A model generated the notes under the pieces. That model was given only the letters and a program-made list of their open reading frames with translations. It had not been told where the DNA came from and did not search any database. From positions 383,401 through 447,400 of the forward strand of contig NZ_QXHU01000002.1 in assembly GCF_009663465.1 (NCBI RefSeq): DNA of 64,000 nucleotides, read 5' to 3'. The position numbers and the translations under genes were made by a program. This document shows positions 36,323-46,976 of this stretch, piece by piece; positions within the stretch are counted from its first letter, which is position 1; each line of letters opens with the position of its first letter. The DNA is from Riemerella anatipestifer (lineage in GTDB: Bacteria > Bacteroidota > Bacteroidia > Flavobacteriales > Weeksellaceae).

Positions 36323-37567
36323 TTAATTCTGGAGAATTACAATTTGGACAGTATTTTTGGAAATTTGTTCCAATAAAATATTTTTACCTTCATAAAGTCT
36401 GTCCAGTTTATCCATATCAGCATTCCTTATGGTGAATAAAGAGGCATTCTTGTAAACTTCTGTTTTGAAATTAGCTTGTAGTACCTCATTAAGCTCGTCT
36501 AGTTTTCCGAATTTATCCTCTAAGCAAAGTGCCAATGATATGGCAGAATTTTGCATCAACGATACTTTTATCTTTAATTGGGATAAAATATTGAAAATGA
36601 AACTAATATGGTCTTCTGCTATGAAAGAAAAATCTCGGGAGGATATTTTAATTAGGTTTTGATTTTCCTTGAGAATGAAACTTTCTTCCTTTTGATTTTC
36701 TTCTGAAATACCAACTTTGGTTCCTGCTTTTTGTGGTTCTACAAAAGATTTTACAAAGAACGGAATATTTTTTTGCTTTAAAGGTTGTAAAGTTTTTGGG
36801 TGGATTACAGAGGCTCCGTAGTATGCCATTTCTATAGCTTCTTCGTAAGAAATGTTAGAAAGTAGTTTAACATCTTTAAATTTTCTAGGGTCTCCAGTCA
36901 TAACACCTGGGACATCTTTCCAAATGGTCATTGCATTAGCATTAAGGCAGTATGCAAAAATCGCAGCGGAATAATCGGAGCCTTCACGCCCTAGTGTTAC
37001 AGTGAAATTATTGGCATCAGAACCAATGAATCCTTGTGTTACATAGCATTTCTCTTTATTGAGTTGTGAGATGTTGGTTTCGGTTTCTGTCCAATCTACC
37101 ACACCTTCACGGTAGGTATCATTGGTTTTAATGAAATCTCTAGCATCAATCCAATCATTACTAAAGTTTCTAGAATTGAGGTATTCGCTAAGGATTTTAG
37201 AAGAAATCATTTCTCCACAACTTACCACTTGGTCATAAACAAAGCTATAATTAGGTGATTTATTCCTTCTTAAGAAAGCTTGCACGTCATCAAAAAACAA
37301 CGAAATTTCATCAAAAACAGGGTGATTTTCATCAAAAAGCCCAGAGGCTATTTCTATATGTGATGTTTTTATTTTCTGAATTTCTTCATTATAATTTCCT
37401 TTCTGGAAGTAGACTTCTACAACTTTTTCCAAAGCGTTAGTAGTTTTGCCCATAGCGGAAACTACGAGCAGACATTCTTTAAAACCTTGATTTTCTAGTA
37501 CAAATGCTACATTTTTAACACTTTCGGAGTCTTTTACCGAGGCTCCTCCAAACTTAAATATTTTCAT
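36323..37567 (-). CDS. lysC: aspartate kinase
   Basis: Aspartokinase phosphorylates aspartate as the first step to lysine, threonine and methionine. The protein has 414 residues, with the N-terminal MKIFKFGGASVKDSESV motif and the aspartate/ATP region QGFIGSDANNFTVTLGREGSDYSAA. WKDVPGVMTGDPR is the characteristic nucleotide-site loop. The C-terminal third corresponds to ACT regulatory domains, but it is divergent, so allosteric control cannot be predicted. It is monofunctional, with no homoserine dehydrogenase domain. Divergent from fbp, with 190 bases between. Confidence 0.92.
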   Translation of the reverse strand: MKIFKFGGASVKDSESVKNVAFVLENQGFKECLLVVSAMGKTTNALEKVVEVYFQKGNYNEEIQKIKTSHIEIASGLFDENHPVFDEISLFFDDVQAFLRRNKSPNYSFVYDQVVSCGEMISSKILSEYLNSRNFSNDWIDARDFIKTNDTYREGVVDWTETETNISQLNKEKCYVTQGFIGSDANNFTVTLGREGSDYSAAIFAYCLNANAMTIWKDVPGVMTGDPRKFKDVKLLSNISYEEAIEMAYYGASVIHPKTLQPLKQKNIPFFVKSFVEPQKAGTKVGISEENQKEESFILKENQNLIKISSRDFSFIAEDHISFIFNILSQLKIKVSLMQNSAISLALCLEDKFGKLDELNEVLQANFKTEVYKNASLFTIRNADMDKLDRLYEGKNILLEQISKNTVQIVILQN

Positions 37568-37757
37568 ACAATGTGTTATTAAAAGCTAAATAATTCTTAG
37601 CGTTAAGGTCTTCCGACAGACTAAAACAATTTCCAAAAGTATTAAAATCAGTTGAAAAAAAGAAATACAAAAATTTAATTTGGATAAAAAAGTTTCCTTA
37701 GTTGTGAAAATTCAAACAAAATTACGAAATTTGTGGCTCTAACTAATAAATCTAAAA

Positions 37758-38774
37758 ATGTCACAACAACCATTACAAACGTTAGGTGAGTTTATAATTG
37801 ATAAACAAGATGATTTTCAGTATTCTACGGGAGAGCTTTCTAGGCTTTTAAGTGCTATAAGGTTAGCCTCTAAAGTAGTGAACAGAGAAGTGAATAAAGC
37901 TGGGATTGCGGATATCATTGGCAAGGCAGGGAATACCAATATACAAGGAGAAGACCAGCAAAAATTAGATGTCTTGGCTAATGATATTTTCATTAACGCT
38001 CTTTCTCAGAGAGAAGTGGTGTGTGGTATCGCTTCGGAAGAAAGTGATGATTTTATAGAAATAAAATCAGGTGAGAATGGGCATTTGAGCAAATATGTGG
38101 TATTGATAGATCCTTTAGATGGGTCGTCTAACATAGATGTTAATGTATCGGTAGGGACGATTTTCTCTATTTATAGAAGAGTTACGGAGCCAGGAACTCC
38201 TGTGCAGCTAGAAGACTTTTTGCAAAAAGGTGTTAATCAAATTGCGGCAGGGTATGTAGTGTATGGTTCTTCTACAATGATTGTTTATACCACAGGGAAC
38301 GGAGTTAATGGCTTTACATTAGACCCAAGTTTGGGTACTTATTATCTTTCTCACCCTAATATGCAGTTTCCTAAAAAAGGGAAAATATATTCCATAAACG
38401 AAGGTAATTATATTAAATTTCCACAAGGGGTTAAAGATTATTTAAAATACTGCCAAATGGAAGAAGGGGACCGTCCTTACACTTCTCGTTATATAGGCTC
38501 TTTGGTTTCGGATTTTCATAGAAATATGATTAAAGGTGGAATTTACATCTATCCGTCTTATTCACAGGCTCCTAACGGAAAACTAAGACTTCTATATGAA
38601 TGTAATCCGATGGCATTTTTAGCAGAACAAGCGGGAGGTAGAGCGTCTAATGGTTTTCAAAGAATTTTGGAAATAGAGCCTACAGAGTTGCACCAAAGAG
38701 TGCCGTTTTTCTGTGGAAGCGAAGAAATGGTAAAAAAAGCAGAGGAGTTTATGGATCAAGCTAAAGATGCTTAA
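37758..38774 (+). CDS. fbp: class I fructose-1,6-bisphosphatase
   Basis: FBPase catalyses the committed step of gluconeogenesis. Residues 338. The metal-binding motif is [17 protein letters not shown] (about 117-133). VASEES-type sequence (here IASEESDD, 92-99) supplies other acidic ligands. [26 protein letters not shown] and [12 protein letters not shown] are also typical. Its stop shares one base with the next start (TAATG), so it is coupled to menC. Confidence 0.95.
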   Translation: MSQQPLQTLGEFIIDKQDDFQYSTGELSRLLSAIRLASKVVNREVNKAGIADIIGKAGNTNIQGEDQQKLDVLANDIFINALSQREVVCGIASEESDDFIEIKSGENGHLSKYVVLIDPLDGSSNIDVNVSVGTIFSIYRRVTEPGTPVQLEDFLQKGVNQIAAGYVVYGSSTMIVYTTGNGVNGFTLDPSLGTYYLSHPNMQFPKKGKIYSINEGNYIKFPQGVKDYLKYCQMEEGDRPYTSRYIGSLVSDFHRNMIKGGIYIYPSYSQAPNGKLRLLYECNPMAFLAEQAGGRASNGFQRILEIEPTELHQRVPFFCGSEEMVKKAEEFMDQAKDA

Positions 38775-39781
38775 TGAGGGCTAATTATAATAAATATACA
38801 CTCAAATTCAAAACACCCAGCGGTACTTCGCGGGGTGTTTTGGCTACTAAGGAAACTTATTTTCTAGAGGTTGCAGACGGTATAAACAAAGGGCAGGGAG
38901 AGTGTGGTTTGTTTAGAGGGTTGAGTTATGATGATGTTCCTGATTATGAAGAAAAATTGATTTGGTTGTGCGAAAATATACATTTAGCTCCTGAAGTTTT
39001 GAGAGAACATCTTCGTCATTACCCGTCTATATGGATAGGTTATGAACAGGCGATGATGAACTTGGTTCAGGATAAGTATGTTTATTTCCCGTCAGATTTT
39101 ACAGAGAGTAAAGATTTTATCAAAATCAATGGGTTGATATGGATGGGGTCGGTAGAGTTTATGCAAAAACAAATAGAAGATAAACTTTCTCAAGGTTTTG
39201 ATTGTATTAAACTAAAAATAGGAGTTGATTGGGCTTCCGAGAGGCAAATTATTTCCGAGTTAAGGCATATTTATCCTAAAAATCAATTAGAAATAAGAGT
39301 AGATGCCAATGGAGCTTTTACAATGGAGGAAGCGAAAACGGTATTACAACAACTTTCTGATTTAGAAATTCATTCCATTGAACAACCCATAAAGGCAGGG
39401 CAATTAGAAGAAATGTCAATGCTGTGTCAGAATACGCCTACACCTATAGCTTTGGATGAAGAACTGATAGGCGTGGTGCAGGTGGAAGAGAAACAAAAAT
39501 TATTAGAAAAAATAAAACCTCAATACATTATTTTGAAACCTTCTCTAGTAGGCGGTTTTTCTGGGACTGATGAATGGATAAGTTTAGCAGAAACTTTAGG
39601 TATAGGCTGGTGGATAACCTCTGCTTTAGAAAGTAATATCGGTCTTAATGCTATTGCCCAATACACTTATACTAAACAAAGTAAGATGCCTCAAGGATTG
39701 GGTACTGGTGGCTTGTTTACCAATAATCTAGAAACACCTATTGTTCTTAACGGAGATAGGTTAGGGTTTGTTAAATTTTAG
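38774..39781 (+). CDS. menC: o-succinylbenzoate synthase (enolase superfamily)
   Basis: MenC dehydrates SHCHC to o-succinylbenzoate in menaquinone synthesis. The 335-residue protein has the enolase-superfamily layout. The acid/base Lys is in CIKLKIG (about 145-151). The metal ligands are Asp in RVDANGAF, Glu in IEQPI and Asp in ALDEEL. The second Lys is in YIILKPSLVGG. The final part, SALESNIGLNAIAQY and QGLGTGGLF, is usual for the Bacteroidota OSBS type. A dipeptide epimerase or related superfamily activity cannot be excluded by sequence alone. It is coupled to fbp by a one-base overlap. Confidence 0.82.
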   Translation: MRANYNKYTLKFKTPSGTSRGVLATKETYFLEVADGINKGQGECGLFRGLSYDDVPDYEEKLIWLCENIHLAPEVLREHLRHYPSIWIGYEQAMMNLVQDKYVYFPSDFTESKDFIKINGLIWMGSVEFMQKQIEDKLSQGFDCIKLKIGVDWASERQIISELRHIYPKNQLEIRVDANGAFTMEEAKTVLQQLSDLEIHSIEQPIKAGQLEEMSMLCQNTPTPIALDEELIGVVQVEEKQKLLEKIKPQYIILKPSLVGGFSGTDEWISLAETLGIGWWITSALESNIGLNAIAQYTYTKQSKMPQGLGTGGLFTNNLETPIVLNGDRLGFVKF

Positions 39782-39834
39782 TTTATTGTCAATTAAGAAA
39801 TTAGCTCTAAATTTGCTGAAATTTTAAAAAGATA

Positions 39835-41046
39835 ATGAGTAAAACTAATAAACTCAAAATTATAAACGACCCAGTGCATGGGTTTATCAAAATACCTTAC
39901 GAAATACTATTTGATGTTATAGAACACCCTTATTTTCAGCGTTTGAGGAGGATTTCGCAAACTGGGCTTCTTAATCTTGTTTTTCCAGGGGCTACACATA
40001 CGAGGTTTCATCACGCATTGGGAGCGATGCACTTGATGTTTTTAGCCTTAGAAACGCTTAAGCTCAAGGGGGTGAAGATAAGTAAGGAAGAGGAACAGTC
40101 GGCAATGTTGGCTATTCTATTACATGATGTTGGGCACGGACCGTTCTCTCACGCATTAGAATCGGTTCTTATGGAGGATTGGCATCATGAAAAACTGTCA
40201 TTGCTGATTATGAGCCGATTGAATAATGAATTTTCAGGAGCATTATCGGTAGCGATAGAGATGTTTCAGGGGAATTATCATCGTAAGTTTTTTAATCAAT
40301 TAGTTTCATCTCAATTAGATGTAGATAGGTTAGATTATTTGAAAAGGGATAGCTTTTTTACAGGAGTTTCAGAAGGTAATATCAATGCTCAACGACTGAT
40401 ATCGATGATGAATGTGGCAGATGATGAATTGGTGATAGATGCTAAAGGGATTTATTCCGTAGAAAACTATCTCACAGCAAGGATGCTGATGTATTGGCAG
40501 GTGTATTACCATAAAACAGCGTCTTTGGCAGAATTTATGTTGGTTAAAATTTTGAAAAGAGCTAAATTTTTAATTTCTCAAGGAGTTAATTTGGAGGCAT
40601 CGGAAAACCTAAAATATTTCCTTTATAAGAAAGATTTTAGTTCTATGTCGGAGGAAGACTTGAGCAGATTTATAAATCTAGATGATACTGATGTATTACA
40701 GGCAATAAAGCTTTGGCAAAATGAGGGAGATTTGGTTCTGTCTTATTATTGTAAGGCAGTTATAACGCGAAATTTTCCTCAAACTATTTGGTCTTCAGAA
40801 GGGTTTTCTCAAGGTTTTATAGATGATAAAGTAGAGACTGTTAATAAGCGAATGGATATAGATTTTGGGCTGGATTTTGTTGATGAAATTTCCCGATACT
40901 TATTGCCGTATGATAGTGAGAAACAGCCTATCTATTTACTAGAAAAAAAAGGGAATAAAGTGCCTTTAGATGAATCAGAACTATCTGTTTTATCCACGAG
41001 TCTTAAGCGTCCTACACAGAAATATATTTTAGCGTTTCCTAGGTAG
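39835..41046 (+). CDS. HD-domain phosphohydrolase (SAMHD1/dGTPase-like)
   Basis: A 403-residue cytosolic metal-dependent phosphohydrolase. The HD metal site is complete: His in THTRFHHALGAMH (His59), His97-Asp98 in LLHDVGHGPFSHALE and a later Asp in LDVDRLDYLKRD (162-167). The opening KIINDPVHGFIKI and YFQRLRRISQTGLL are typical of the YdhJ/SAMHD1-like group, which hydrolyses dNTPs or nucleotides. The substrate here is unknown. A TAAATTTG element at 39808-39815 may be its promoter. It is followed by the lipid A gene block. Confidence 0.87.
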   Translation: MSKTNKLKIINDPVHGFIKIPYEILFDVIEHPYFQRLRRISQTGLLNLVFPGATHTRFHHALGAMHLMFLALETLKLKGVKISKEEEQSAMLAILLHDVGHGPFSHALESVLMEDWHHEKLSLLIMSRLNNEFSGALSVAIEMFQGNYHRKFFNQLVSSQLDVDRLDYLKRDSFFTGVSEGNINAQRLISMMNVADDELVIDAKGIYSVENYLTARMLMYWQVYYHKTASLAEFMLVKILKRAKFLISQGVNLEASENLKYFLYKKDFSSMSEEDLSRFINLDDTDVLQAIKLWQNEGDLVLSYYCKAVITRNFPQTIWSSEGFSQGFIDDKVETVNKRMDIDFGLDFVDEISRYLLPYDSEKQPIYLLEKKGNKVPLDESELSVLSTSLKRPTQKYILAFPR

Positions 41047-41115
41047 ATACAGTTATGGTGACGAGGTTTAATGATGTTTTGTAGCATAAATTGCGGGAGA
41101 AATATTATAAATTAC

Positions 41116-41123
41116 TATCTTTG
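41116..41123 (+). promoter_or_regulatory. promoter -7 element adjoining the lpxD start codon
   Basis: TATCTTTG lies only 6 bases before the ATG at 41130, so transcription would start at or next to the start codon, giving a leaderless or nearly leaderless mRNA. The open frame upstream of 41130 (TTG at 41091) therefore cannot be the natural start. A TTG at 41091-41093 is at a suitable -33 distance. Confidence 0.7.
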
Positions 41124-41129
41124 CACATT

Positions 41130-42164
41130 ATGGAATTTACAGCTTCTCAGATTGCAAGTTTTATTGATGGAGAAATCATCGGTGATGAAAATGCTTTAAT
41201 TACAGGGGTTTCGCCTATAGAAAGCGGTGAAGAGGGACATCTGTCTTTTGTTGCCCAAGAAAAATTCTCTCATTTTGTAGAGGAAACTAAATGCTCGGTT
41301 CTTATTGTATCCAAGAAATTGTTGGAAGAGAAAGAATATAAGACTACCATTATAGCCGTAGAAGATGCTTACTTATCTTTTCAAGTGCTAATGAACCTTT
41401 ACAATGAGATGGTTCAAGATAAAAAATCGGGGGTAGAAGAAGGAGCATTTATTCATCAGACGGCTGTTTTAGGAGAGAATGTTTTCGTAGGAGCGTTTAC
41501 CTATGTTTCAGAGAAAACTAAGGTGGGAGAAGGTTCTCAGATTGCGCCTCAGGTATATATAGGTAAGAGAGTCAAGATTGGTAAGAACTGTAAAATAGAT
41601 AGTGGAGCTAGGATTTATGACGGTTGTGTGATAGGAGATAATTGCATCATACACTCTAATACAGTAATAGGAGGAGATGGTTTTGGTTTCCAACCAACAG
41701 CAGAAGGTTTTAAAAAAATTCCACAATTAGGAAATGTGATTATAGAGAACGATGTAGAGATTGGTTCTAATTGTAGTATAGATAGAGCTACGATAGGCTC
41801 TACCATTATAGGGGAAGGAACTAAGATAGATAACCTAATCCAAATTGCTCACAATGTTAAGATAGGCAAACACAATGTAATTGCGGCTCAAGCAGGTATT
41901 GCGGGTTCTACTACCATAGGCAATTGGAACCAAGTGGGCGGGCAAGTAGGTATTGTAGGGCATATTAACATTGGTAATCAAGTTAAAATACAAGCCCAAA
42001 GTGGCGTAAATAATAGTGTGTCTGATGGAGAAATTCTATATGGTTCTCCAGCAATTTCGGCAAGTGATTTTAGAAGAAATTATGTTCACTTCCGAAACTT
42101 TAATAAAATTGTTCAAAAGTTAAATCAACTAGAAAAAAACTCAAAAGATAATACTAATGAGTGA
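41130..42164 (+). CDS. lpxD: UDP-3-O-(3-hydroxyacyl)glucosamine N-acyltransferase
   Basis: LpxD adds the second acyl chain in lipid A synthesis. The 344-residue protein begins [14 protein letters not shown] with the N-terminal uridine-binding domain (1-100), followed by a left-handed beta-helix of hexapeptide repeats (about 105-310). [23 protein letters not shown] carries the catalytic His. The C-terminus has the usual helical segment. It overlaps lpxC-fabZ by 8 bases. The start is fixed by the adjacent promoter element. Confidence 0.95.
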   Translation: MEFTASQIASFIDGEIIGDENALITGVSPIESGEEGHLSFVAQEKFSHFVEETKCSVLIVSKKLLEEKEYKTTIIAVEDAYLSFQVLMNLYNEMVQDKKSGVEEGAFIHQTAVLGENVFVGAFTYVSEKTKVGEGSQIAPQVYIGKRVKIGKNCKIDSGARIYDGCVIGDNCIIHSNTVIGGDGFGFQPTAEGFKKIPQLGNVIIENDVEIGSNCSIDRATIGSTIIGEGTKIDNLIQIAHNVKIGKHNVIAAQAGIAGSTTIGNWNQVGGQVGIVGHINIGNQVKIQAQSGVNNSVSDGEILYGSPAISASDFRRNYVHFRNFNKIVQKLNQLEKNSKDNTNE

Positions 42165-43551
42165 TAAGCAAAAAACTTTAAAAGAAGAAGTTTCTCTTTC
42201 AGGGATAGGTCTTCATACAGGTAGACAAGTTAATCTTACTATAAAACCAGCTAAAGAAAACATAGGTTTTGTATTTGTAAGAACAGATTTGGAAGGAAAT
42301 CCTCAAGTGGAAGCAGATGTAAACTATGTTACCACCACCGAAAGGGGAACTACATTAGAAAAGTTAGGGGTTAAAATACATACTTGTGAGCACCTTTTAG
42401 CAGCTTTAGTAGGTATGGATTTAGATAATGCAATATTAGAGTTAGATAGTGCAGAACCTCCAATTTTAGATGGCTCTTCTAAGTTTTTTGTAGAAGCAAT
42501 AGAGAAAGCCGGTATTGTGGAGCAAGAGAAGGCAAGAGAGTACCTAGTGATAAAAGAGGTAATGAGTTATACCGACCCAAATTCGGGGTCTGATATTACG
42601 ATTATCCCTTCTGATACTTATGAAATTACAACGATGGTAGATTTTGGTACTAAGGTATTAGGTACTCAAAATGCAACTATGAAGCATATTTCTGAGTTTA
42701 AAGAAGAATTTGCTAGTGCTAGAACTTTTAGCTTTCTACACGAATTGGAAATGCTTTTAGACCACGGACTTATCAAGGGTGGAGATATTAGTAATGCTAT
42801 TGTTTATGTGGATAAAGAACTTACACCAGAAACCACAGAAAAACTCAAAAAAGCATTTGGTAGAGAAGAAATATCTATCCGTCCTAATGGAGTTTTAGAT
42901 AATTTAACTTTAAACTATCCTAATGAAGCGGCTAGACACAAGTTACTAGATGTAATTGGGGATTTGGCATTGGTAGGAGTTAAGATAAAAGGTAAAGTTA
43001 TTGCTAACAAACCTGGGCACTTTGTTAATACACAGTTTGCTAAAAAACTGAACCGCCAGTGGAAATTACAAAAGAAAAAAAATGTGCCTGACTTTGATTT
43101 AACCAAGGAGCCTGTTTACGATATCAATGGGATTATGGGGTTGCTTCCACACCGTCCACCATTTTTATTAGTAGATAAAATTTTGGAATTGTCTGATACT
43201 CACGTGGTAGGGCTTAAAAATGTATCAATGAACGAGCCATTCTTTACAGGACATTTCCCAAAAGAACCTGTAATGCCAGGGGTTCTACAGATAGAAGCAA
43301 TGGCACAAACAGGAGGTATTTTGGTATTAGCTAATGTGCCTGACCCAGAAAACTATTCTACTTATTTTGTTAAAATAGACAAGGTTAAGTTTAAGAAAAA
43401 GGTAGTTCCTGGAGATACGCTTATTTTCAAAATAGACCTTATAGAGCCTATTAGAAGAGGTATTGTACATATGCAAGGATATGGCTATGTAGGAGATAGT
43501 GTGGTGGTAGAAGCCGAACTTATGGCTCAAGTAGCAAAAACTAAAATCTAG
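42157..43551 (+). CDS. lpxC-fabZ: fused UDP-3-O-acyl-GlcNAc deacetylase / 3-hydroxyacyl-ACP dehydratase
   Basis: A 464-residue two-enzyme fusion. Residues 1-305 are LpxC, the zinc deacetylase committing step of lipid A synthesis, with zinc ligands His79 ([10 protein letters not shown]) and His261/Asp265 ([11 protein letters not shown]). Residues about 320-464 are FabZ, with [14 protein letters not shown] and the catalytic-site [20 protein letters not shown]. Such LpxC-FabZ fusions are standard in Bacteroidota and link lipid A to unsaturated/elongating fatty acid synthesis. It lies between lpxD and lpxA. Confidence 0.97.
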   Translation: MSDKQKTLKEEVSLSGIGLHTGRQVNLTIKPAKENIGFVFVRTDLEGNPQVEADVNYVTTTERGTTLEKLGVKIHTCEHLLAALVGMDLDNAILELDSAEPPILDGSSKFFVEAIEKAGIVEQEKAREYLVIKEVMSYTDPNSGSDITIIPSDTYEITTMVDFGTKVLGTQNATMKHISEFKEEFASARTFSFLHELEMLLDHGLIKGGDISNAIVYVDKELTPETTEKLKKAFGREEISIRPNGVLDNLTLNYPNEAARHKLLDVIGDLALVGVKIKGKVIANKPGHFVNTQFAKKLNRQWKLQKKKNVPDFDLTKEPVYDINGIMGLLPHRPPFLLVDKILELSDTHVVGLKNVSMNEPFFTGHFPKEPVMPGVLQIEAMAQTGGILVLANVPDPENYSTYFVKIDKVKFKKKVVPGDTLIFKIDLIEPIRRGIVHMQGYGYVGDSVVVEAELMAQVAKTKI

Positions 43552-43558
43552 ATTAAAG

Positions 43559-44347
43559 ATGATTCATCAGTTAGCAGCCGTAGATAGACGGGCTAAGATA
43601 GATAAAAATGTGGTAGTAGAGCCATTTACCACCATAGCTGCAGATGTGGAAATTGGAGAAGGTACTTGGATAGGTCCTAATGTGACGATTATGAATGGGG
43701 CTAGGATTGGTAAAAATTGCAGAATTTTCCCAGGTACAGTAATTTCAGCAATACCACAAGATTTAAAATTTGAAGGGGAAGATACTCAAGTCATTATAGG
43801 TGATAATACTACAATTAGAGAGTCGGTTACTATCAATAGAGGGACGAAGGCTTTGGGATATACTAAAGTAGGAAGTAACTGTTTAATAATGGCAACCTCA
43901 CATATTGCTCATGATTGTATCTTAGGAGACCATGTAATTATTGTAAATGGGTGTGGTATTGCAGGGCATGTAGAAATAGGAGATTTTACCGTTATGGGAG
44001 GACTCTCTGCTGTTCATCAGTTTGGTAAAATAGGTAAACATGTAATGATATCTGGGGGGACATTAGTAAGAAAGGATATTCCACCGTATGTAAAAGTGGC
44101 CAGAGAGCCTATGAGCTATGCAGGTATCAACTCTGTAGGGTTGAGAAGAAGAGGTTTCTCTAATGAAAAAATATTTGAGATACAAAAAATCTACCGTATC
44201 ATTTTTCAAATGAAAATGAATGTTTCTCAAGCCGTTTCTTACATAGAAAAAGAAATGCTTCCTACGGCAGAACGAGATGAAATCTTACAATTCATACAGA
44301 ATTCGCCTAGAGGTATTGTAAAAGGTTACGGTACAGGTAAAGATTAA
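43559..44347 (+). CDS. lpxA: UDP-N-acetylglucosamine O-acyltransferase
   Basis: LpxA transfers the 3-hydroxyacyl chain to UDP-GlcNAc, the first step of lipid A synthesis. The 262 residues form a beta-helix trimer subunit with hexapeptide repeats. ATSHIAHDCILGDHVIIVNGCGIAGHVEIG contains the catalytic His in IAHDC. The C-terminal helical domain includes LRRRGFSNEKIFEIQKIYR. It follows lpxC-fabZ by 7 bases, within the lipid A operon. Confidence 0.97.
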   Translation: MIHQLAAVDRRAKIDKNVVVEPFTTIAADVEIGEGTWIGPNVTIMNGARIGKNCRIFPGTVISAIPQDLKFEGEDTQVIIGDNTTIRESVTINRGTKALGYTKVGSNCLIMATSHIAHDCILGDHVIIVNGCGIAGHVEIGDFTVMGGLSAVHQFGKIGKHVMISGGTLVRKDIPPYVKVAREPMSYAGINSVGLRRRGFSNEKIFEIQKIYRIIFQMKMNVSQAVSYIEKEMLPTAERDEILQFIQNSPRGIVKGYGTGKD

Positions 44348-44374
44348 ATAAAAAATAAATAACATATTATATAG

Positions 44375-44938
44375 ATGGCAACAACAGCTGATATTAAAAA
44401 AGGTCTTTGCATCAATTACAGCAACGACATTTACAAGGTGATTGAGTTTCTACACGTAAAACCAGGGAAAGGACCTGCTTTTGTAAGAACTAAACTTAAG
44501 TCTGTGACGAATGGTAAAGTGATTGATAACACTTTTTCAGCAGGGCATAAAATAGATGAGGTAAAGGTAATTACTCGTAAATTTCAGTACCTTTATGATG
44601 ATGATAATGGGTTCCACTTTATGAATAATGATGATTTTTCTCAAATCTATATTGGTAAAGAAATGATTGAGAATGCTCAGTTTATGAAGGCTGGAGAAGA
44701 AGTTACTATCATTATGAAGGAGGAAGACGAAACGCCTCTTTCGGCGGAGATTCCACCTACGGTTTATCTAGAAGTGGTAGAAGCTGACCCAGGTGTAAAG
44801 GGTAACACTGCAACTAATGCTCTTAAGAACGCTATTGTGGAAACAGGAGCTAGAGTAATGGTGCCTTTATTTATAGAACCAGGAGATAAAATAAAAGTAA
44901 ATACAGAAGACGGCTCTTACTTAGAGAGAGTTAAATAA
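44375..44938 (+). CDS. efp: translation elongation factor P
   Basis: EF-P relieves ribosome stalling at polyproline. It has 187 residues and the normal three-domain layout. The exposed loop HVKPGKGPAFVRTK places a Lys at the tip, so it could take a lysine-type modification or act unmodified. The C-terminal signature VMVPLFIEPGDKIKVNTEDGSYLERV is present. It is 27 bases after lpxA and ends in a terminator. The lpxA-efp neighbourhood is common in Flavobacteriia. Confidence 0.96.
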   Translation: MATTADIKKGLCINYSNDIYKVIEFLHVKPGKGPAFVRTKLKSVTNGKVIDNTFSAGHKIDEVKVITRKFQYLYDDDNGFHFMNNDDFSQIYIGKEMIENAQFMKAGEEVTIIMKEEDETPLSAEIPPTVYLEVVEADPGVKGNTATNALKNAIVETGARVMVPLFIEPGDKIKVNTEDGSYLERVK

Positions 44939-44950
44939 ATTTAGTCCAAT

Positions 44951-44988
44951 AAATTCGGAGGGAGTTGTTCTCTCCGAATTTCATTTTT
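44951..44988 (+). terminator. intrinsic terminator after efp
   Basis: AAATTCGGAGGGAG (44951-44964) pairs with CTCTCCGAATTT (44970-44981), and is followed by a T run. It closes the lpxD-lpxC/fabZ-lpxA-efp transcription unit. Confidence 0.85.
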
Positions 44989-45003
44989 TAATTCTATTCA
45001 ATT

Positions 45004-45906
45004 ATGACATTTTCAGAGCCTCAAACGCTTAAAGCAATTGCCGATATTATAGGAGCTCAATTTGTTGGAGATGAGAGTTTTCCTGTTTTGGGAACTAACG
45101 AGATTCATATGGTACGTTCAGGTGATATTGTATTTGTAAATCACCCAAAATACTACGATAAAGCATTAAACTCGGCTGCTACTATTATTTTAATAGATAA
45201 AGAAGTGGCTTGTCCAGAGGGAAAAGCATTACTAATTTCTGATGACCCTTTCAGAGATTTTAATAAAATAAATACTCACTTTACGCAGATTTATAATTTT
45301 AAAAAGGATTTAAATGATGCTCAGATAGGAGAGGGAACTTTTATCCACCCTTCTGTAGTATTAGGAAATCAAGTTAAAATTGGGAAAAATTGCCACATTT
45401 TTCCCAATGTGGTTATTGGAGATAGAACAGAAATAGGAGATAATGTTATCATTCAGTCTAATACCGTTTTAGGTGGAGATGCCTTCTATTATAGAAAACT
45501 TAATGGGAACTTTGATAGGTTGATTTCAGTGGGTAATGTAGTGATAGAAAATAATGTAGAAATAGGCAATGGATGTACTATAGATAGAGGGGTTACTGCT
45601 TCTACGGTGATAGGCGAAGGCTCTGTATTGGATAATCAAATTCAGATAGGGCATGATACCATTATCGGTAAAAAGTGTCTTATTGCTTCTCAAACAGGCA
45701 TTGCGGGATGTTGCGTGATTGAAGATGAGGTTACCATTTGGGGACAAGTAGGTATGGCTTCTGGAGTTAGAGTAGAAAAAGGCACGGTACTACTCGCTAA
45801 ATGTGGTGTAAATAGAGATTTAAAGAAAGGAACTTATTTTGGCGCTATAGCAGAAGAATTCCGTGATTATTTAAGGAAAGAAGTCAGGTTGAAAAATTTG
45901 AAATAA
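45004..45906 (+). CDS. second LpxD-like acyltransferase
   Basis: A 300-residue paralogue of LpxD with an N-terminal uridine-binding-like domain and hexapeptide repeats. It is shorter than the lpxD product (344) and its C-terminal helical part is reduced. The catalytic His is retained in [23 protein letters not shown]. The region after [21 protein letters not shown] differs from LpxD. It may acylate another nucleotide sugar or be a specialised lipid A enzyme; the difference in substrate cannot be inferred. It follows the efp terminator and probably has its own promoter. Confidence 0.85.
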   Translation: MTFSEPQTLKAIADIIGAQFVGDESFPVLGTNEIHMVRSGDIVFVNHPKYYDKALNSAATIILIDKEVACPEGKALLISDDPFRDFNKINTHFTQIYNFKKDLNDAQIGEGTFIHPSVVLGNQVKIGKNCHIFPNVVIGDRTEIGDNVIIQSNTVLGGDAFYYRKLNGNFDRLISVGNVVIENNVEIGNGCTIDRGVTASTVIGEGSVLDNQIQIGHDTIIGKKCLIASQTGIAGCCVIEDEVTIWGQVGMASGVRVEKGTVLLAKCGVNRDLKKGTYFGAIAEEFRDYLRKEVRLKNLK

Positions 45907-46008
45907 AATAATTTTTTCATCAATTTAAAAATTCTTAAATTTACCGAAAAATAAGAATCCTTTAGTGAAGGGTAGTTATAATCAAAAAGAAAAATAAATA
46001 AATTTAAT

Positions 46009-46881
46009 ATGTCAGTATTAGTTAACAAAGATTCTAGAGTAATAGTGCAAGGGTTTACAGGAAACGAAGGAACTTTCCATGCAGGTCAAATGATAGACTA
46101 CGGAACAAATGTAGTGGGAGGTGTAACTCCAGGAAAAGGAGGTACAGAGCATTTAGGTAAGCCTGTATTTAATACCGTAGCAGACGCTGTGGAAAAGGCA
46201 GGTGCTAATGTAAGTATCATTTTTGTACCGCCAGCATTTGCTGCAGATGCTATTATGGAAGCTGCAGATGCAGGGATTAAAGTGATTGTTTGTATCACAG
46301 AAGGAATTCCAGTAGCTGATATGACTAAAGTGAAAAATTATATTGCTGATAAAGATTGCCGTCTAATTGGACCTAACTGTCCAGGTATCATCACTTCTGA
46401 TGAAGCTAAGATTGGTATTATGCCAGGGTTTGTATTCAAGAAAGGTAAAGTAGGTATTGTGTCTAAATCAGGAACACTTACTTATGAAGCTGCAGACCAA
46501 GTGGTAAGAGCAGGTTATGGTATTTCTACGGCAATAGGTATTGGTGGAGATCCTATCATTGGGACTACTACTAAAGAGGCTTTAGAAATGTTTATTAACG
46601 ATCCAGAAACTGAAGCTGTAGTAATGATTGGTGAAATTGGTGGTAACCTTGAAGCGGAAGCCGCTAAATGGTATAAAGCTAGTGGTTCTAAAAAACCAGT
46701 AGTTGGTTTTATTGCAGGGCAAACAGCGCCTAAAGGAAGAACTATGGGACATGCTGGTGCTATTGTAGGTGGTGCTGAAGATACTGCTCAGGCAAAAATG
46801 GCTATTATGAGAGAAAACGGAATCAATGTGGTAGATTCTCCAGCTGATATAGGAGTTACTATTGCAAAGGTTTTGGGATAG
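46009..46881 (+). CDS. sucD: succinate-CoA ligase alpha subunit
   Basis: The CoA-binding and phosphohistidine-bearing subunit of succinyl-CoA synthetase, in the TCA cycle. Residues 290. It starts with [26 protein letters not shown]. The phosphorylated His is in GHAGAIVGG (about 246-254), and the CoA-binding region has [16 protein letters not shown] is conserved. The beta-subunit gene sucC is not adjacent, so the complex is assembled from two loci. It ends in a hairpin terminator. Confidence 0.96.
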   Translation: MSVLVNKDSRVIVQGFTGNEGTFHAGQMIDYGTNVVGGVTPGKGGTEHLGKPVFNTVADAVEKAGANVSIIFVPPAFAADAIMEAADAGIKVIVCITEGIPVADMTKVKNYIADKDCRLIGPNCPGIITSDEAKIGIMPGFVFKKGKVGIVSKSGTLTYEAADQVVRAGYGISTAIGIGGDPIIGTTTKEALEMFINDPETEAVVMIGEIGGNLEAEAAKWYKASGSKKPVVGFIAGQTAPKGRTMGHAGAIVGGAEDTAQAKMAIMRENGINVVDSPADIGVTIAKVLG

Positions 46882-46921
46882 TATTTTTGAAAAATAAATA
46901 TTGAAATTTTAATTACAATGG

Positions 46922-46959
46922 TAAAACTCTGATGATAGAAAGGTATCATTGGAGTTTTA
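46922..46959 (+). terminator. intrinsic terminator after sucD
   Basis: TAAAACTC and GAGTTTTA, with an inner ATGAT/ATCAT pair, form a long stem (46922-46959) followed by TTC and T residues. It overlaps the open frame upstream of the next gene and supports a later start of that gene. Confidence 0.78.
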
Positions 46960-46976
46960 TTCTTAAAAATATGATT

